Assembly (NCBI GenBank): GCA_017504165.1
Contig: JAFVRR010000001.1
Coordinates: 1-64,000 of the forward strand
Direction of reading: 5' to 3'
DNA from: Clostridia bacterium
GTDB lineage: Bacteria > Bacillota > Clostridia > Christensenellales > Borkfalkiaceae
Length of the DNA: 64,000 nt
Under the pieces are notes generated by a model. That model was not told the DNA's origin, did no database searches, and was given only the letters and a program-made list of their open reading frames with translations. Made by a program: the position numbers and the translations under genes. Numbering within the stretch: position 1 is the stretch's first letter; every line of letters starts with the position of its first letter. Positions 44,452 to 53,428 of the stretch are shown here, piece after piece.

Positions 44452-45219
44452 TTACTTTTTAAAGTTATCTACTATGTTTTTATAGTAACTAGAAAGCGCA
44501 ACTACGTCCGCGCCGATACTGATAAAATTATAGCCAAGTTCAATTAGCATATCTTTATTTTGAAGTGAGCCAACCGTACCTGCAAACTTGCCGTATTCCC
44601 TTGCCTTTTTAGCAACTAACGCCCTTGCCTCATTAAGTTCAGGCGCGCTAAAATCACAAGGTTTTCCCACGCCTTGAGTAAAATCGGCAGGACCGAAGAA
44701 AATCATATCAATTCCGTCCATCTTGCAAATTTCATCAATTTCTTTAAGTGGCTCTGGGTCTTCAATTTGAACTACGACAAACCTTTCGCGGTTTGCCTCT
44801 TTCATATAATCTAAACCATCTACTAAACAGTATTTACCGTCGGCATTGCCACCGTCAAGCGGTCTACGGCCTATTGGGTGGAATTTGGTAAAATAAACGA
44901 TTTCTTTCGCCTCTTTAGCGCTCATTAGGTGCGGAACCATAATACCCGTTGAATCGGCCTCAAATGGGTTAATAAGGTCACTGTAAGAGCCCTTTCTAAC
45001 TCTAGTTAAAACGTCTACGTCGTAAATTTTTGCAGCGCGTACTATATTTTCTAAATCGTGAATACCGTTAGGTACGTGCTCAAAGTCCGGCCATATACAG
45101 TCAAAACCGCAAAGCGCGGCAATTTCCGCATTTCTTGGGTCGCTCAAATTGAGTTTCGTACATAACGCAACTTCGCCCTTTCTCAATTTTCTTAATACTC
45201 TACTTTCTCTTAAATGCAT
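44452..45219 (-). CDS. HpcH/HpaI-family aldolase
   Basis: The 255-residue protein has the HpcH/HpaI aldolase signatures WPDFEHVPNG, GIMVPHLMSAKEAKE, VVQIEDPEPLKEIDEI (metal Glu) and FFGPADFTQGVG (metal Asp). The family performs divalent-metal pyruvate aldol cleavage of 2-keto-3-deoxy sugar acids and similar substrates; the exact substrate is unknown. It has its own promoter (45250-45278) and lies just after the terminator of the sugar/redox operon, so it may belong functionally but is separately transcribed. Confidence 0.88.
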   Translation of the reverse strand: MHLRESRVLRKLRKGEVALCTKLNLSDPRNAEIAALCGFDCIWPDFEHVPNGIHDLENIVRAAKIYDVDVLTRVRKGSYSDLINPFEADSTGIMVPHLMSAKEAKEIVYFTKFHPIGRRPLDGGNADGKYCLVDGLDYMKEANRERFVVVQIEDPEPLKEIDEICKMDGIDMIFFGPADFTQGVGKPCDFSAPELNEARALVAKKAREYGKFAGTVGSLQNKDMLIELGYNFISIGADVVALSSYYKNIVDNFKK

Positions 45220-45249
45220 AGTAAACTCCTTAATGCTAAAGATATACTT

Positions 45250-45278
45250 ATTATACTACTAACTTTTAATTATCGCAA
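45250..45278 (-). promoter_or_regulatory. Promoter of the HpcH aldolase gene
   Basis: TTGCGA (45273-45278), 17 bases, TATAAT (45250-45255) on the minus strand. Confidence 0.7.
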
Positions 45279-45330
45279 TAACGAAAATGGACATCTTTTT
45301 ATAAAACTATGTCGCGTTTTTAAAGTTTTA

Positions 45331-45364
45331 TAAAAAAATTACCGCAGAATTAACTACGGTAATT
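45331..45364 (-). terminator. Terminator of the sugar/redox operon
   Basis: AATTACCG (45337-45344) pairs with CGGTAATT (45357-45364), followed by seven T on the minus strand, 9 bases after the PfkB stop. Confidence 0.85.
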
Positions 45365-45373
45365 TGTAAAGTA

Positions 45374-46264
45374 TTATTTTAATAATTTTAACGCCTCGTC
45401 AAAAGTTGGAATAGCGTCGCGCATGCCAACTTTAGTACATTTAAGACCTGCTACGATTGACGCTATTTTACAAGAATTTTCAATATCGTAACCCTTTAAG
45501 TAAGACGCCACGAACGCGCCGTGGAAGGTATCGCCCGCGCCGTTACTATCAACGCAGTTAACTTTAAGGCTAGAATACTTCTTAACTTCGCCATTTTCGT
45601 AGTAAATACCACCTTTAGAGCCTTCTGTTACAACTAAAACCTTAGGATTGTACTTTTCTTGCAATTTTAAAATTGCATCGGTAGTGTTGTCCGTTTTAGT
45701 TATACCCATAGCAAACTCTTCAGACGGAATCAAAATATCTACGTAAGGAAGTAAAGTTTCAATATTTTCATATAATCCGCCCGCATCTAAACTTACAAGC
45801 ACTCCCTTTTCTTTAGCGTATTTACTAGCCTCGATTGCAGTTTTTAAGTTATTGCCGTCAAGATGAAGAACGTCGGCGTCGTCAATTATAGAAAAATCTA
45901 AATTCTTTGGCTCGTCTGGAACGTTACCGCGTTCAAACACGCAAGTTCTACTACCCGTTTCTTTAGATAAAAGTATATACGAAGTGAAAGCGGAAGTGTT
46001 TTCCACTTGGTAAACACCGTCCGTCTTAACGCCGTAGCGATTGAGTTCGCTAACTAAAAAGTCCCCTTCGCTGTTTTTAGATAAATTGCCTAAAAAGTGA
46101 GCGTCTATGCCTAATTTTGCAAGAACGACAAGGGCGTTCGCTACAGGACCGCCACCCGTTCTAAAGGCGTTATTAGCGCGATATTTAATATCTTCTTTAG
46201 GGTAGGCGTTACATTCGATTAAAGTATCTAAAACCGATGCGCCTATACCAACTACCTTTTTCAT
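45374..46264 (-). CDS. PfkB-family sugar kinase
   Basis: The 296-residue ribokinase-family protein has N-terminal GIGASVLDTLIECNAYP, the substrate GGGPVANALVVLAKLG and the C-terminal catalytic NGAGDTFHGAFVA. It overlaps the aldolase gene by 4 bases. Sequence alone does not choose between fructokinase-like, sulfofructose-kinase-like or 5-dehydro-2-deoxygluconokinase (IolC) roles. With the IolB-like isomerase and a class II aldolase in the same operon, an IolC-like step is a reasonable inference. It is last in the operon. Confidence 0.9.
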   Translation of the reverse strand: MKKVVGIGASVLDTLIECNAYPKEDIKYRANNAFRTGGGPVANALVVLAKLGIDAHFLGNLSKNSEGDFLVSELNRYGVKTDGVYQVENTSAFTSYILLSKETGSRTCVFERGNVPDEPKNLDFSIIDDADVLHLDGNNLKTAIEASKYAKEKGVLVSLDAGGLYENIETLLPYVDILIPSEEFAMGITKTDNTTDAILKLQEKYNPKVLVVTEGSKGGIYYENGEVKKYSSLKVNCVDSNGAGDTFHGAFVASYLKGYDIENSCKIASIVAGLKCTKVGMRDAIPTFDEALKLLK

Positions 46265-47097
46265 ACTCTACCGTTTGCTCCTAAAACTTCAATTTTGGCT
46301 TTTACAAAGTTTTCAACCGCTTTAATTGGTTCAGTCATAAATAAGTCGATACCAACAACGCTCTTATCTCTTGCGCGACAAGCGTCAAGGAAAGAATAAC
46401 ATAAATCGGTACTGAAATTCATCTTTCTAATACCTACTTTAATAGCAGCCTTAATTTGATCGTCAGGAACACCGCTACCACCGTGAAGAACGAGTGGAAT
46501 ATTAGTAAGTTTTTTAATCTTTTCAATTCTATCAATATCAAGTACTGGTAATTTTTTATATCTACCGTGAGCAGTACCAACCATAACGGCAAGCGCCTCT
46601 ACGCCCGTTTCTTCTACGTATTTTTTTGCTTCTTCCGGGTCGGTATATTCGCTAGTTGCGTTTTCCGCTCCGTCTACCGCTTTGCCGATATGACCAAGTT
46701 CGCCTTCAACGCCAATACCAACGTAACTGCAAAGTTCAACAACTTTTTTAGTTTCCGCAATATTTTCTTCTAATGGAAGGCTAGACGCGTCAATCATAAT
46801 ACCAGTCATACCCATTCTAAGCGAGCGAATAACTTCACAAACGCCTGCGCCGTGGTCTAAGTGGAAACATACTGGAACTTTGCTTTTAATAGCCATATCC
46901 ATAACTACGGGAGCAACGTCGTTTGCAACGCCACTAGTAACTAAACGGCTATAGAATTGTAAAATTACAGGAGCGCCTAATTCTTCAGCGCCGTTGATAA
47001 CGCCTCTTGCCGTTTCAACGTTGTAAACGTTGAATGCGGGAATACAGTAATTCCCATCTTCTGCCATCTTTAAAATTTCTTTTAATCCTACTAACAT
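46261..47097 (-). CDS. Class II ketose-bisphosphate aldolase
   Basis: The 278-residue zinc aldolase has FHLDHGAGVCEVIRSLRMG (first zinc His), VEGELGHIG, GTAHGRYKK (His) and LVLHGGSGVP (His and phosphate site). It belongs to the FBA/GatY/KbaY/IolJ group; members cleave fructose-, tagatose- or 2-deoxy-5-keto-gluconate phosphates, and the substrate cannot be read from sequence. It ends overlapping the PfkB start, which ties kinase and aldolase together as successive steps. Confidence 0.92.
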   Translation of the reverse strand: MLVGLKEILKMAEDGNYCIPAFNVYNVETARGVINGAEELGAPVILQFYSRLVTSGVANDVAPVVMDMAIKSKVPVCFHLDHGAGVCEVIRSLRMGMTGIMIDASSLPLEENIAETKKVVELCSYVGIGVEGELGHIGKAVDGAENATSEYTDPEEAKKYVEETGVEALAVMVGTAHGRYKKLPVLDIDRIEKIKKLTNIPLVLHGGSGVPDDQIKAAIKVGIRKMNFSTDLCYSFLDACRARDKSVVGIDLFMTEPIKAVENFVKAKIEVLGANGRV

Positions 47098-47109
47098 AAT
47101 CTTTTCCTT

Positions 47110-48465
47110 TTATAATTTTTTTATTATACCATAGTCGGCATAATCAAATATTCTTGCATTTTTATCTTCGTTAATCGCGATAATTCTCACCGCGCCTTCT
47201 ATTGCCGAAGTGTGTTGTACTGCGCCAGATATTCCAAAAGTAACGTACACCTTTGGGGCAATCGTCCTACCCGTTAAACCTACTTGCTTTTCGTAAGGAA
47301 GTATTCCGCTATCTACAACTTTTCTAGACGCGCACACTTCCGCATTGTACTTTTTAGCCAAGTCTTCAATTTCGTTTAATCGCTCTATAGCCCCGTTTCC
47401 TACGCCGAAAATCACGCTATAGCCTTGTTTTTTAGTAGTTCTAACCGTTGCGAGAGCGGGGGTAGTTTTGCAAATTATATCCGCCGTAACGTTACCGCCA
47501 AGCGCAGGTCTAGTCATAATAAACTGACCGTTATCTACCCTAAGCGAAGTACAGTCAGCGCATAAGCCCGTATTTAAAATTACGGCTACTTGAGATGCCA
47601 AAACCTTAATTTCGTCCTCATCGGAAAACAATACTATTTTAGCATTTTTATCTAAAATTTCACGGCTTAATTCTTCTGCCGTTTTGCCGTTAAAGGTAAT
47701 TTCTATAGGGTTGTCGCAAATAGTTTTCGCTTGCTTTAACGCTCCGCCTACGTAGTAAACACTATCGGTTTTTTCGCCTATTACTTTCCTTTCTTCTTTG
47801 TCTAAGTTTAACGCCTCGTTGATTAAAGCGTCCAACTTATCATAAGTAACAAACTCGCAATACCTTCTACCTACGGTGCTTTCATACGCCTTTATAACCT
47901 TAGTTGGCGAGCCTTCAAGCCCACACTCGTTACAATCTATTCCTAAAACTTTATTGTCCCAAGTTTCAACTTCTTTAATTTTAGAAAATATTGATGGAAA
48001 CCTTAAAGTGTAAGACTTTTCAAAGGAAATCACGGTTTTATCGTTAACGACAATTTCTTCACCGTTTCTCTTAACCGCTATATTGCCGTTTAATCGCATT
48101 ACGGAAGTAATTAACTTAAAGCCTAGCCTTTTAGCAACTTGCGGTGGAATTTGCCCTGTATCGCCGTCTACGCTTTGTCTACCGCAAAAAACGACGTCGG
48201 GATTTATTTTTTCTATCGCAGTTGCAAGTACTTTGCTAGTTGCTAGGGTGTCAGAGCCTGCAAAAGCGCTATCGCTTATAAAAACGCCCTTAACGCCTAA
48301 TCTCGTTAAACCTTTAAAATTTTCATAAACGGAGGACGGCGCCATAGTTAAAATGGTAATATCACGACTTTCCGTATTAAGAGCACATTCTAGCGTTGAC
48401 GCGTCAAATGGATTGAGTTCCCCTTTATAAAATTTTAGTAAAACGAGAATTTTTTTATTTTTCAT
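47110..48465 (-). CDS. Single-chain electron transfer flavoprotein (EtfB-EtfA fusion)
   Basis: The 451-residue protein has an EtfB-like first part (about 1-205): AFAGSDTLATSKVLATAIEK, FCGRQSVDGDTGQIPPQVAK and EGSPTKVIKAYEST. An EtfA part follows (about 245-451), with the N-terminal fold (TRPALGGNVTADIICKT) and FAD domain: SRKVVDSGILP, QVGLTGRTIAPKVYV, GISGAVQH and INEDKNARIFDYADYG. Normal ETFs are two chains of about 260 and 330 residues; this is shortened and fused. It overlaps the FGGY kinase by 11 bases. In context it should take electrons from the FAD oxidase at 51973. Whether it bifurcates is unknown. Confidence 0.88.
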   Translation of the reverse strand: MKNKKILVLLKFYKGELNPFDASTLECALNTESRDITILTMAPSSVYENFKGLTRLGVKGVFISDSAFAGSDTLATSKVLATAIEKINPDVVFCGRQSVDGDTGQIPPQVAKRLGFKLITSVMRLNGNIAVKRNGEEIVVNDKTVISFEKSYTLRFPSIFSKIKEVETWDNKVLGIDCNECGLEGSPTKVIKAYESTVGRRYCEFVTYDKLDALINEALNLDKEERKVIGEKTDSVYYVGGALKQAKTICDNPIEITFNGKTAEELSREILDKNAKIVLFSDEDEIKVLASQVAVILNTGLCADCTSLRVDNGQFIMTRPALGGNVTADIICKTTPALATVRTTKKQGYSVIFGVGNGAIERLNEIEDLAKKYNAEVCASRKVVDSGILPYEKQVGLTGRTIAPKVYVTFGISGAVQHTSAIEGAVRIIAINEDKNARIFDYADYGIIKKL

Positions 48466-49915
48466 TACTTAAATCCGTAAATACTTTGCTTAATTTTTTA
48501 TATTTTTTGAATATTTTTGCGTAAATTTTATGATTTTCTTTATTAGGGCGTACTTTTCCCGTTTGCTTGTTGCAAACTTTTAAAGCGTCTTCATAATCTT
48601 TAAAGAAGTTTGACGCTATGCCCGCGCACATTGCCGAACCGAAAGAAGAATCGTTATACTTCGTCGTAATTAAAGTGATATTTAACGCGTCTGCAACGAT
48701 TTGCCTCCAAAGTTCACTTTTTGCGCCACCGCCGATTGAATAAGCCTTTTTCCCAACTTTAATTCCCTTTGCTTTTAAATATTTAATGCAATCTAAAAGT
48801 GAGAAGGCAACTCCTTCCATAATACTTCTTGCAAAATGCCCCTTAGTATGCTCTGCACCCACGAAAGTAAAGCCTCCGCGAAGTTTCGGGTTAGCGTACG
48901 GAGTAAGTTCCCCCATTAAGTATGGGTGGAATATAAGACCGTCACTACCAACGGGAACGTTTTTAGCAAGTTCGTCAAATTCACTATATTCCCCACCAAA
49001 AACGTCTCTAAACCACCTTAAAGAAGATGCGCACGCCTTTGTTGCGCTACCCGGGTAATAAAGTCCGTCTTTTAAGTGAGCGTAGTTAATTACGTTTTTA
49101 TCGGCAACGTAATTATCGGAAACTATACAAATTCTACCTGCCGTTGCAAGTTTAAGCGTCATATCCCCTTTATTTACACCACCCGACGCGAATACTTCCA
49201 TAACGGTATCCGTTGCACCGCAAATTACTTTAGTGCCAACTTTAAGTCCGCTATCTTTCGACGCCTTTTCGGTAACGTAGCCAACTACGTCTAAAGGATT
49301 TACGATACTAGGCATATTTTCTTTCGTCATTCCGATAAGAGATAAAAATTTATCTTCCCAAACGTGTTTATCAAAGTCAAAGAGCATACTGCCTTGCGCT
49401 TCGATATAATCGGTAACGAAATCGCCCGTAAATTTACCGCGCACGAAATCTTTAGCAAAGGTTATTTTTTTAACTTTTGCATAAATTTCGGGGTAATTAT
49501 TCTTTATAAACATAATTTCAGGTAACGACCAAATGGTATCCACGTTATGTTTACACTTTTCAAAAATAAAATCGCCGTAATTTTCTTGTAAAAACGCCTT
49601 TTCTTTGATACTGCGCGTATCCGTCCAGTAAACGGAATTGCAAACGGGCTCGCCGTTATCATCCATTAATACTGCGGTATGCGTTGCAGCATCGAAACAA
49701 ACGCAAGAAATTTCGCTAACGTCAATTCCTGCGGTTACTTCTTTAATGTTTTTACAAGCGGCGTTATACCAGTCGATAGGGTTTTGTTCCGCCTTGCCGT
49801 TTTCTCCGTAAAAAGTAGGATATTCGGTCGTAGCAGTTTTTATAACTTTGCCCTTATCACTAAGTAAGGTGGCTTTGCTTGCGCCTCCACCAAAATCTAC
49901 ACCTAAACTGTACAT
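48455..49915 (-). CDS. FGGY-family carbohydrate kinase
   Basis: The 486-residue protein has the ATPase-fold motifs LGVDFGGGASKATLL (phosphate 1), CFDAATHTAVLMDDNG, YWTDTRS, CGATDTVMEVFASGG and SIGGGAKSELWRQIVADAL (adenosine). It is closest to xylulokinase-like FGGY kinases. A second kinase beside PfkB in the same operon implies two phosphorylation steps or two substrates. It lies 151 bases after the IolB-like gene, a gap that carries a hairpin (49942-49972) and repeat copy C. Confidence 0.9.
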   Translation of the reverse strand: MYSLGVDFGGGASKATLLSDKGKVIKTATTEYPTFYGENGKAEQNPIDWYNAACKNIKEVTAGIDVSEISCVCFDAATHTAVLMDDNGEPVCNSVYWTDTRSIKEKAFLQENYGDFIFEKCKHNVDTIWSLPEIMFIKNNYPEIYAKVKKITFAKDFVRGKFTGDFVTDYIEAQGSMLFDFDKHVWEDKFLSLIGMTKENMPSIVNPLDVVGYVTEKASKDSGLKVGTKVICGATDTVMEVFASGGVNKGDMTLKLATAGRICIVSDNYVADKNVINYAHLKDGLYYPGSATKACASSLRWFRDVFGGEYSEFDELAKNVPVGSDGLIFHPYLMGELTPYANPKLRGGFTFVGAEHTKGHFARSIMEGVAFSLLDCIKYLKAKGIKVGKKAYSIGGGAKSELWRQIVADALNITLITTKYNDSSFGSAMCAGIASNFFKDYEDALKVCNKQTGKVRPNKENHKIYAKIFKKYKKLSKVFTDLSNEK

Positions 49916-49941
49916 TTAACACCTTTTAATTTAATTTTGAT

Positions 49942-49972
49942 ATGGGATATTGCCATTTTAGCAATACCCCAT
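49942..49972. other. Intra-operon hairpin
   Basis: TGGGATATTGC pairs with GCAATACCCCA (one mismatch) between the IolB-like and FGGY kinase genes. No T run follows on the transcribed minus strand, so it looks like a processing or stability element. Confidence 0.5.
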
Positions 49973-50011
49973 AATTTTTTACACTTGTTTAGACTAACTG
50001 CTTATTAAAAA

Positions 50012-50056
50012 CGCATTACGCTACGTTTCAAGCGCCGTTTATCAATAAGTTTGTTA
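50012..50056. repeat. Diverged intergenic repeat, copy C
   Basis: CATTACGCTACGTTTC and TTTATCAATAAGTTTG align with the two better-matched copies at 54624-54678 and 54781-54834. Confidence 0.35.
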
Positions 50057-50066
50057 GGATAAACTA

Positions 50067-50858
50067 TTATTTAACAATCCACTTATGTTCTTCTTCAGTA
50101 GTGCAGAAGATACCGCGGTCTTTACCCGCCATAATCCATAAGCAGTAGTTTTTGTAGCCTGGGGCAACGGTGAATGGGTGATATCCCTTTGGTACTTCTA
50201 CCATTTCGCCAGATTTAACTTTATAAACTTCGTTAATGTCCCCTTCTTTAGAATATACGGCTTGGAAACCAAAACCTTGTGGTTTATCAAACTCAAAATA
50301 ATAAATTTCGTCTAAGAAACCTTCGGTTGGCATATTGTCAACGTCGTGCTTGTGTGGTGGATAACTTGCCCAGTTGCCGTCTTCTACCCAGAATTCGCCA
50401 ATGTATAAAAGGTTTGCCTCAACAGTTTCTGGTAAGTTAAACGCTGCGGTTCTTGTGAAAGAGCCTTTACCTAAATATTTAGTCTTAATATCTTTAACTT
50501 CAACGTATTGAGGTTTAAAGTATTTTTCAGCAGGCGCTTTAGAAACGGCAATTTTAACGTCACCGCCTAAACCTGTTACGGTAAACTCAGTATCCTTACC
50601 TACGTAAACCGCCTCTGCAGGTCCATCGAACACGTTTGCCCTTTTACCTACTTCTTTAAATTCAAAGCCTTCGCCTTTAATAGAACATTTACCATATAAA
50701 ATAATAAGGGCAAATTCTTTACCTTTTTCAGTAATAGTATAACTTTGACCGTCGGCAAGTTTTAAAAAGTCAAGTTCAGCATAAGTTAATACGCTGTTTC
50801 TATCAGTAATAACTCTTTCGTATCCGTATTTTTCAACGTAGCCTTTCTTTAAATTCAT
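50067..50858 (-). CDS. iolB: IolB-like 5-deoxy-glucuronate isomerase
   Basis: The 263-residue cupin has the IolB metal motif ASYPPHKHDVDNMP, the following EIYYFEF, and VPKGYHPFTVAPGYKNYCLW with IMAGKDRG near the end, as in IolB. In inositol catabolism IolB isomerises 5-deoxy-glucuronate to 2-deoxy-5-keto-gluconate, which IolC phosphorylates and IolJ cleaves; a kinase and class II aldolase are downstream. No iolG, iolE or iolD is in the window, so the substrate may come from another route. It is 24 bases after the Fe-S gene. Confidence 0.85.
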   Translation of the reverse strand: MNLKKGYVEKYGYERVITDRNSVLTYAELDFLKLADGQSYTITEKGKEFALIILYGKCSIKGEGFEFKEVGKRANVFDGPAEAVYVGKDTEFTVTGLGGDVKIAVSKAPAEKYFKPQYVEVKDIKTKYLGKGSFTRTAAFNLPETVEANLLYIGEFWVEDGNWASYPPHKHDVDNMPTEGFLDEIYYFEFDKPQGFGFQAVYSKEGDINEVYKVKSGEMVEVPKGYHPFTVAPGYKNYCLWIMAGKDRGIFCTTEEEHKWIVK

Positions 50859-50882
50859 AATTCACCTCTTAATTTTGGGTTA

Positions 50883-51959
50883 TTAAATATTTTCAAGTAA
50901 CATTTCTTCAACGCTTAATACTTTAGCGCCTTGTGGAGCAGTTGCCTTTAAAAGCACGTATTCAGCAGGGCTTTCAGTAACGATTACGTTGCAATCCATA
51001 TTTTTAGCGTTAATCCATCTATTTTGGGCAACTTCTTTAATAACTTCAGGCATATATTCGTTCATAATTAAATGACCTGCCATATTAGTTTCTTTACCCT
51101 TTAAGAGCATTTCTTTATTAACGCCAACGCTTGCGATAATTTCGCGTGCAGTAGTTTCATCGTCTAAATCACGAACGTAGAAATAGTTGTCTTGTAAAGT
51201 GTATTCGTTATTGCCCTTTTTAACTTTTAACGCGCCGTCTTTTATAAGTTTTAAAAGATATTCGTTAATAGAAACAATTTCCGCTTTAACTTCAACGTTC
51301 CATTCGTTGTATTCGTGTTTCATAAGTTTATAGTCTTGTGGGTCGTAAACGATAACCGTTTCGTATTCGTTTAACGCGTTAGCGCAAGCAACTGCAGCGT
51401 TTTTAGTTTCTTCAGTTTTACCTGTTAAGAACCAAAGAGCAGCACCGCTGTCTTGATTTTTAAGTAAATCTACTTTAACGCCCGCTTTTGCTAATAATTC
51501 AACTACCTTTTTAACAAGTTCCGGTACGTTGTATAACGCGTCTTGACCTACGAATAAACCGATTTTACCGCCGTTACCGTATAAAGAATCTAAGCAAGAA
51601 CAAGCCTTTTTGCCGTAAATATTGCCAGTTTCAGAATATTTTTCAATTAAACCAACGATATAGTCAGGAGCAACGCCGTTTAAAACGATTTCAGTTTTTA
51701 ATTCTTGAATGAACACTTTTGGGTCCCAACCTGTCATACAGTTGTTAGTACAAGCACCGCAAAGCGCGCATTCGTAAACGTTTTTAGAAATTTCTTTAAG
51801 TTCAGTAGCACCGCGAACAACCATAGATGCGCCAAGCGCTCTTGCCCTTGCAGTGTTTCTTTCTAAACCGGTCGCATTTCCAATAGGACAAATATGACGA
51901 CACATCCAACAAAATCTACAACTATCAATTATTCCTTTTGCTTTTTCTGAAATATTCAT
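50883..51959 (-). CDS. Fe-S oxidoreductase subunit (GlcF-like)
   Basis: ATG 51959 has AGGAG at good spacing; an upstream in-frame TTG does not. The 358-residue protein has two four-Cys clusters, CRFCWMCRHICP (Cys 14, 17, 20, 24) and CALCGACTNNC (Cys 64, 67, 70, 74), for two [4Fe-4S]. The C-terminal part (about 135-358) is laid out like two CCG domains but lacks the CCG cysteine pattern. It lies 13 bases after the FAD oxidase, so the two should form a complex that moves electrons from flavin to the ETF. Confidence 0.82.
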   Translation of the reverse strand: MNISEKAKGIIDSCRFCWMCRHICPIGNATGLERNTARARALGASMVVRGATELKEISKNVYECALCGACTNNCMTGWDPKVFIQELKTEIVLNGVAPDYIVGLIEKYSETGNIYGKKACSCLDSLYGNGGKIGLFVGQDALYNVPELVKKVVELLAKAGVKVDLLKNQDSGAALWFLTGKTEETKNAAVACANALNEYETVIVYDPQDYKLMKHEYNEWNVEVKAEIVSINEYLLKLIKDGALKVKKGNNEYTLQDNYFYVRDLDDETTAREIIASVGVNKEMLLKGKETNMAGHLIMNEYMPEVIKEVAQNRWINAKNMDCNVIVTESPAEYVLLKATAPQGAKVLSVEEMLLENI

Positions 51960-51972
51960 ATCTATTCTCCTA

Positions 51973-53397
51973 TTATAAACCAAGTTTGAACGGATTCATA
52001 ATTCCGTTAGGGTCAAGTGATTTCTTAATACCTTCAAACACTTGCATTGCAGGACCGTATTGTTCTTTCATAAGTCTACCAAGTTTAAAGCCTACGCCGT
52101 GGTGGTCGTTAACTACACCGCCGTTAGCGATTGCAGTTCTAACGCCTAAGTTCCACATAGCGTTGTGTAAACGCATTGCTTCAACAGGGTCCTTTGGAAC
52201 GTCCTTTTCATCGATAATGAATCTATCGTAAATCATACAACCCCATTCGTACCAGTGAGAGAAGTGAGCGATGAATTTTGCTTGTGGGAAGTTCTTTTCA
52301 ACCGCTTCTTTCATTGCCCAGTAGATTTTTTCAATCTTGTCGTATGGAGCAATAGTATCCATTGTACCGAACATTTGTGGAAGGTCCATCATATGGCCAG
52401 GATAGAAGAAAGTAATTTTTTCCTTCCACCATTTTTCGCCGTATTCGCTACCTAAGTCTTCAGCGCCGTACTTAGCGAAAGTGTCAAGTAAGATTTTTTC
52501 TTCAACGTCAACAAGTTCTTTAACGCCTTCGTAAGCGATGTTCATAAACGCACCTGGTTTAGAAACGCCTACGATTTTCTTAATTAAACTTGCAGTTTCA
52601 GCCTCGTCGTATAAACGCATAACCGATGGTTTGAATTTTTGTAAAACTTCACGGCTTGCCTTAAATGCAGAAGACATATCTTTGAATAAGAAACCTCTAA
52701 ATCTTCTAACTTCAGGTTCTTCGTAAATTCTAATTTGCGCTTTAGTGATAACGCCAAGCGTACCTTCACTACCGATAAAGATTTGGTTTAAATCTGGACC
52801 TGCAGCGTGCTTTGGTGCAGATGACGTATTAATAATATCACCGTTAGGAAGAACGACTTCCATTTGAAGTACCATATCGTCGATTTTACCGTATTTAGTA
52901 GAAACGACGCCGATACCACGGTGCGCTAAGAAACCGCCGACAGTTGAGCAAGTAAGTGAAGATGGGTAGTGCATTGTAGCGTAACCCTTTTCGTTTGCAG
53001 CCCATTCGATATGTTTATAAATAGCGCCTGCGCCACATTCTATGTACATACTATCGGTATTTACTTCGTAAATTTTGTTCATTCTCTTAGTATCAAGTAA
53101 GATACCACCGCAAACTGGAATAGCGCCACCTTGAGTACCGCCACCGCCACCCCAAGTAGTAACTGGGATTTTGTAATAGTTTGCAATTTTCATAACTTTT
53201 GACGTTTCAGTAGCGTCTTTTGGTGATACGATGAAGTCTGCCTCAGGCATTCTTCTACCTCTATCAGCCCACATTCTTGAAAGCCAAAAATAGTCAACAC
53301 TGTGAGTAACTTTGTCTATTTCTTTAATAGAACAGTTTTCACGACCTACCGCATCTTCTAACTCTGTTAAAATTTGCGTTTGTAAAAAATCATTCAT
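51973..53397 (-). CDS. FAD-linked oxidase (GlcD/D-lactate dehydrogenase/AGPS-like)
   Basis: The 474-residue protein has a PCMH-type FAD domain (about 45-225; TWGGGGGTQGGAIPV, HYPSSLTCSTVGGFLAHRG, GSEGTLGVITKAQIRI) and an FAD-oxidase C-terminal domain (about 230-474) with VNDHHGVG and SLDPNGIMNPFKLGL. HHGVG is shared with alkyldihydroxyacetonephosphate synthase-like and D-lactate dehydrogenase-like enzymes. It should oxidise a 2-hydroxy acid or sugar acid, with electrons leaving through the Fe-S protein and the single-chain ETF. The natural substrate is not known. Confidence 0.87.
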   Translation of the reverse strand: MNDFLQTQILTELEDAVGRENCSIKEIDKVTHSVDYFWLSRMWADRGRRMPEADFIVSPKDATETSKVMKIANYYKIPVTTWGGGGGTQGGAIPVCGGILLDTKRMNKIYEVNTDSMYIECGAGAIYKHIEWAANEKGYATMHYPSSLTCSTVGGFLAHRGIGVVSTKYGKIDDMVLQMEVVLPNGDIINTSSAPKHAAGPDLNQIFIGSEGTLGVITKAQIRIYEEPEVRRFRGFLFKDMSSAFKASREVLQKFKPSVMRLYDEAETASLIKKIVGVSKPGAFMNIAYEGVKELVDVEEKILLDTFAKYGAEDLGSEYGEKWWKEKITFFYPGHMMDLPQMFGTMDTIAPYDKIEKIYWAMKEAVEKNFPQAKFIAHFSHWYEWGCMIYDRFIIDEKDVPKDPVEAMRLHNAMWNLGVRTAIANGGVVNDHHGVGFKLGRLMKEQYGPAMQVFEGIKKSLDPNGIMNPFKLGL

Positions 53398-53428
53398 AAT
53401 TAACTCCTTAATTTATAATCATTTTAAG

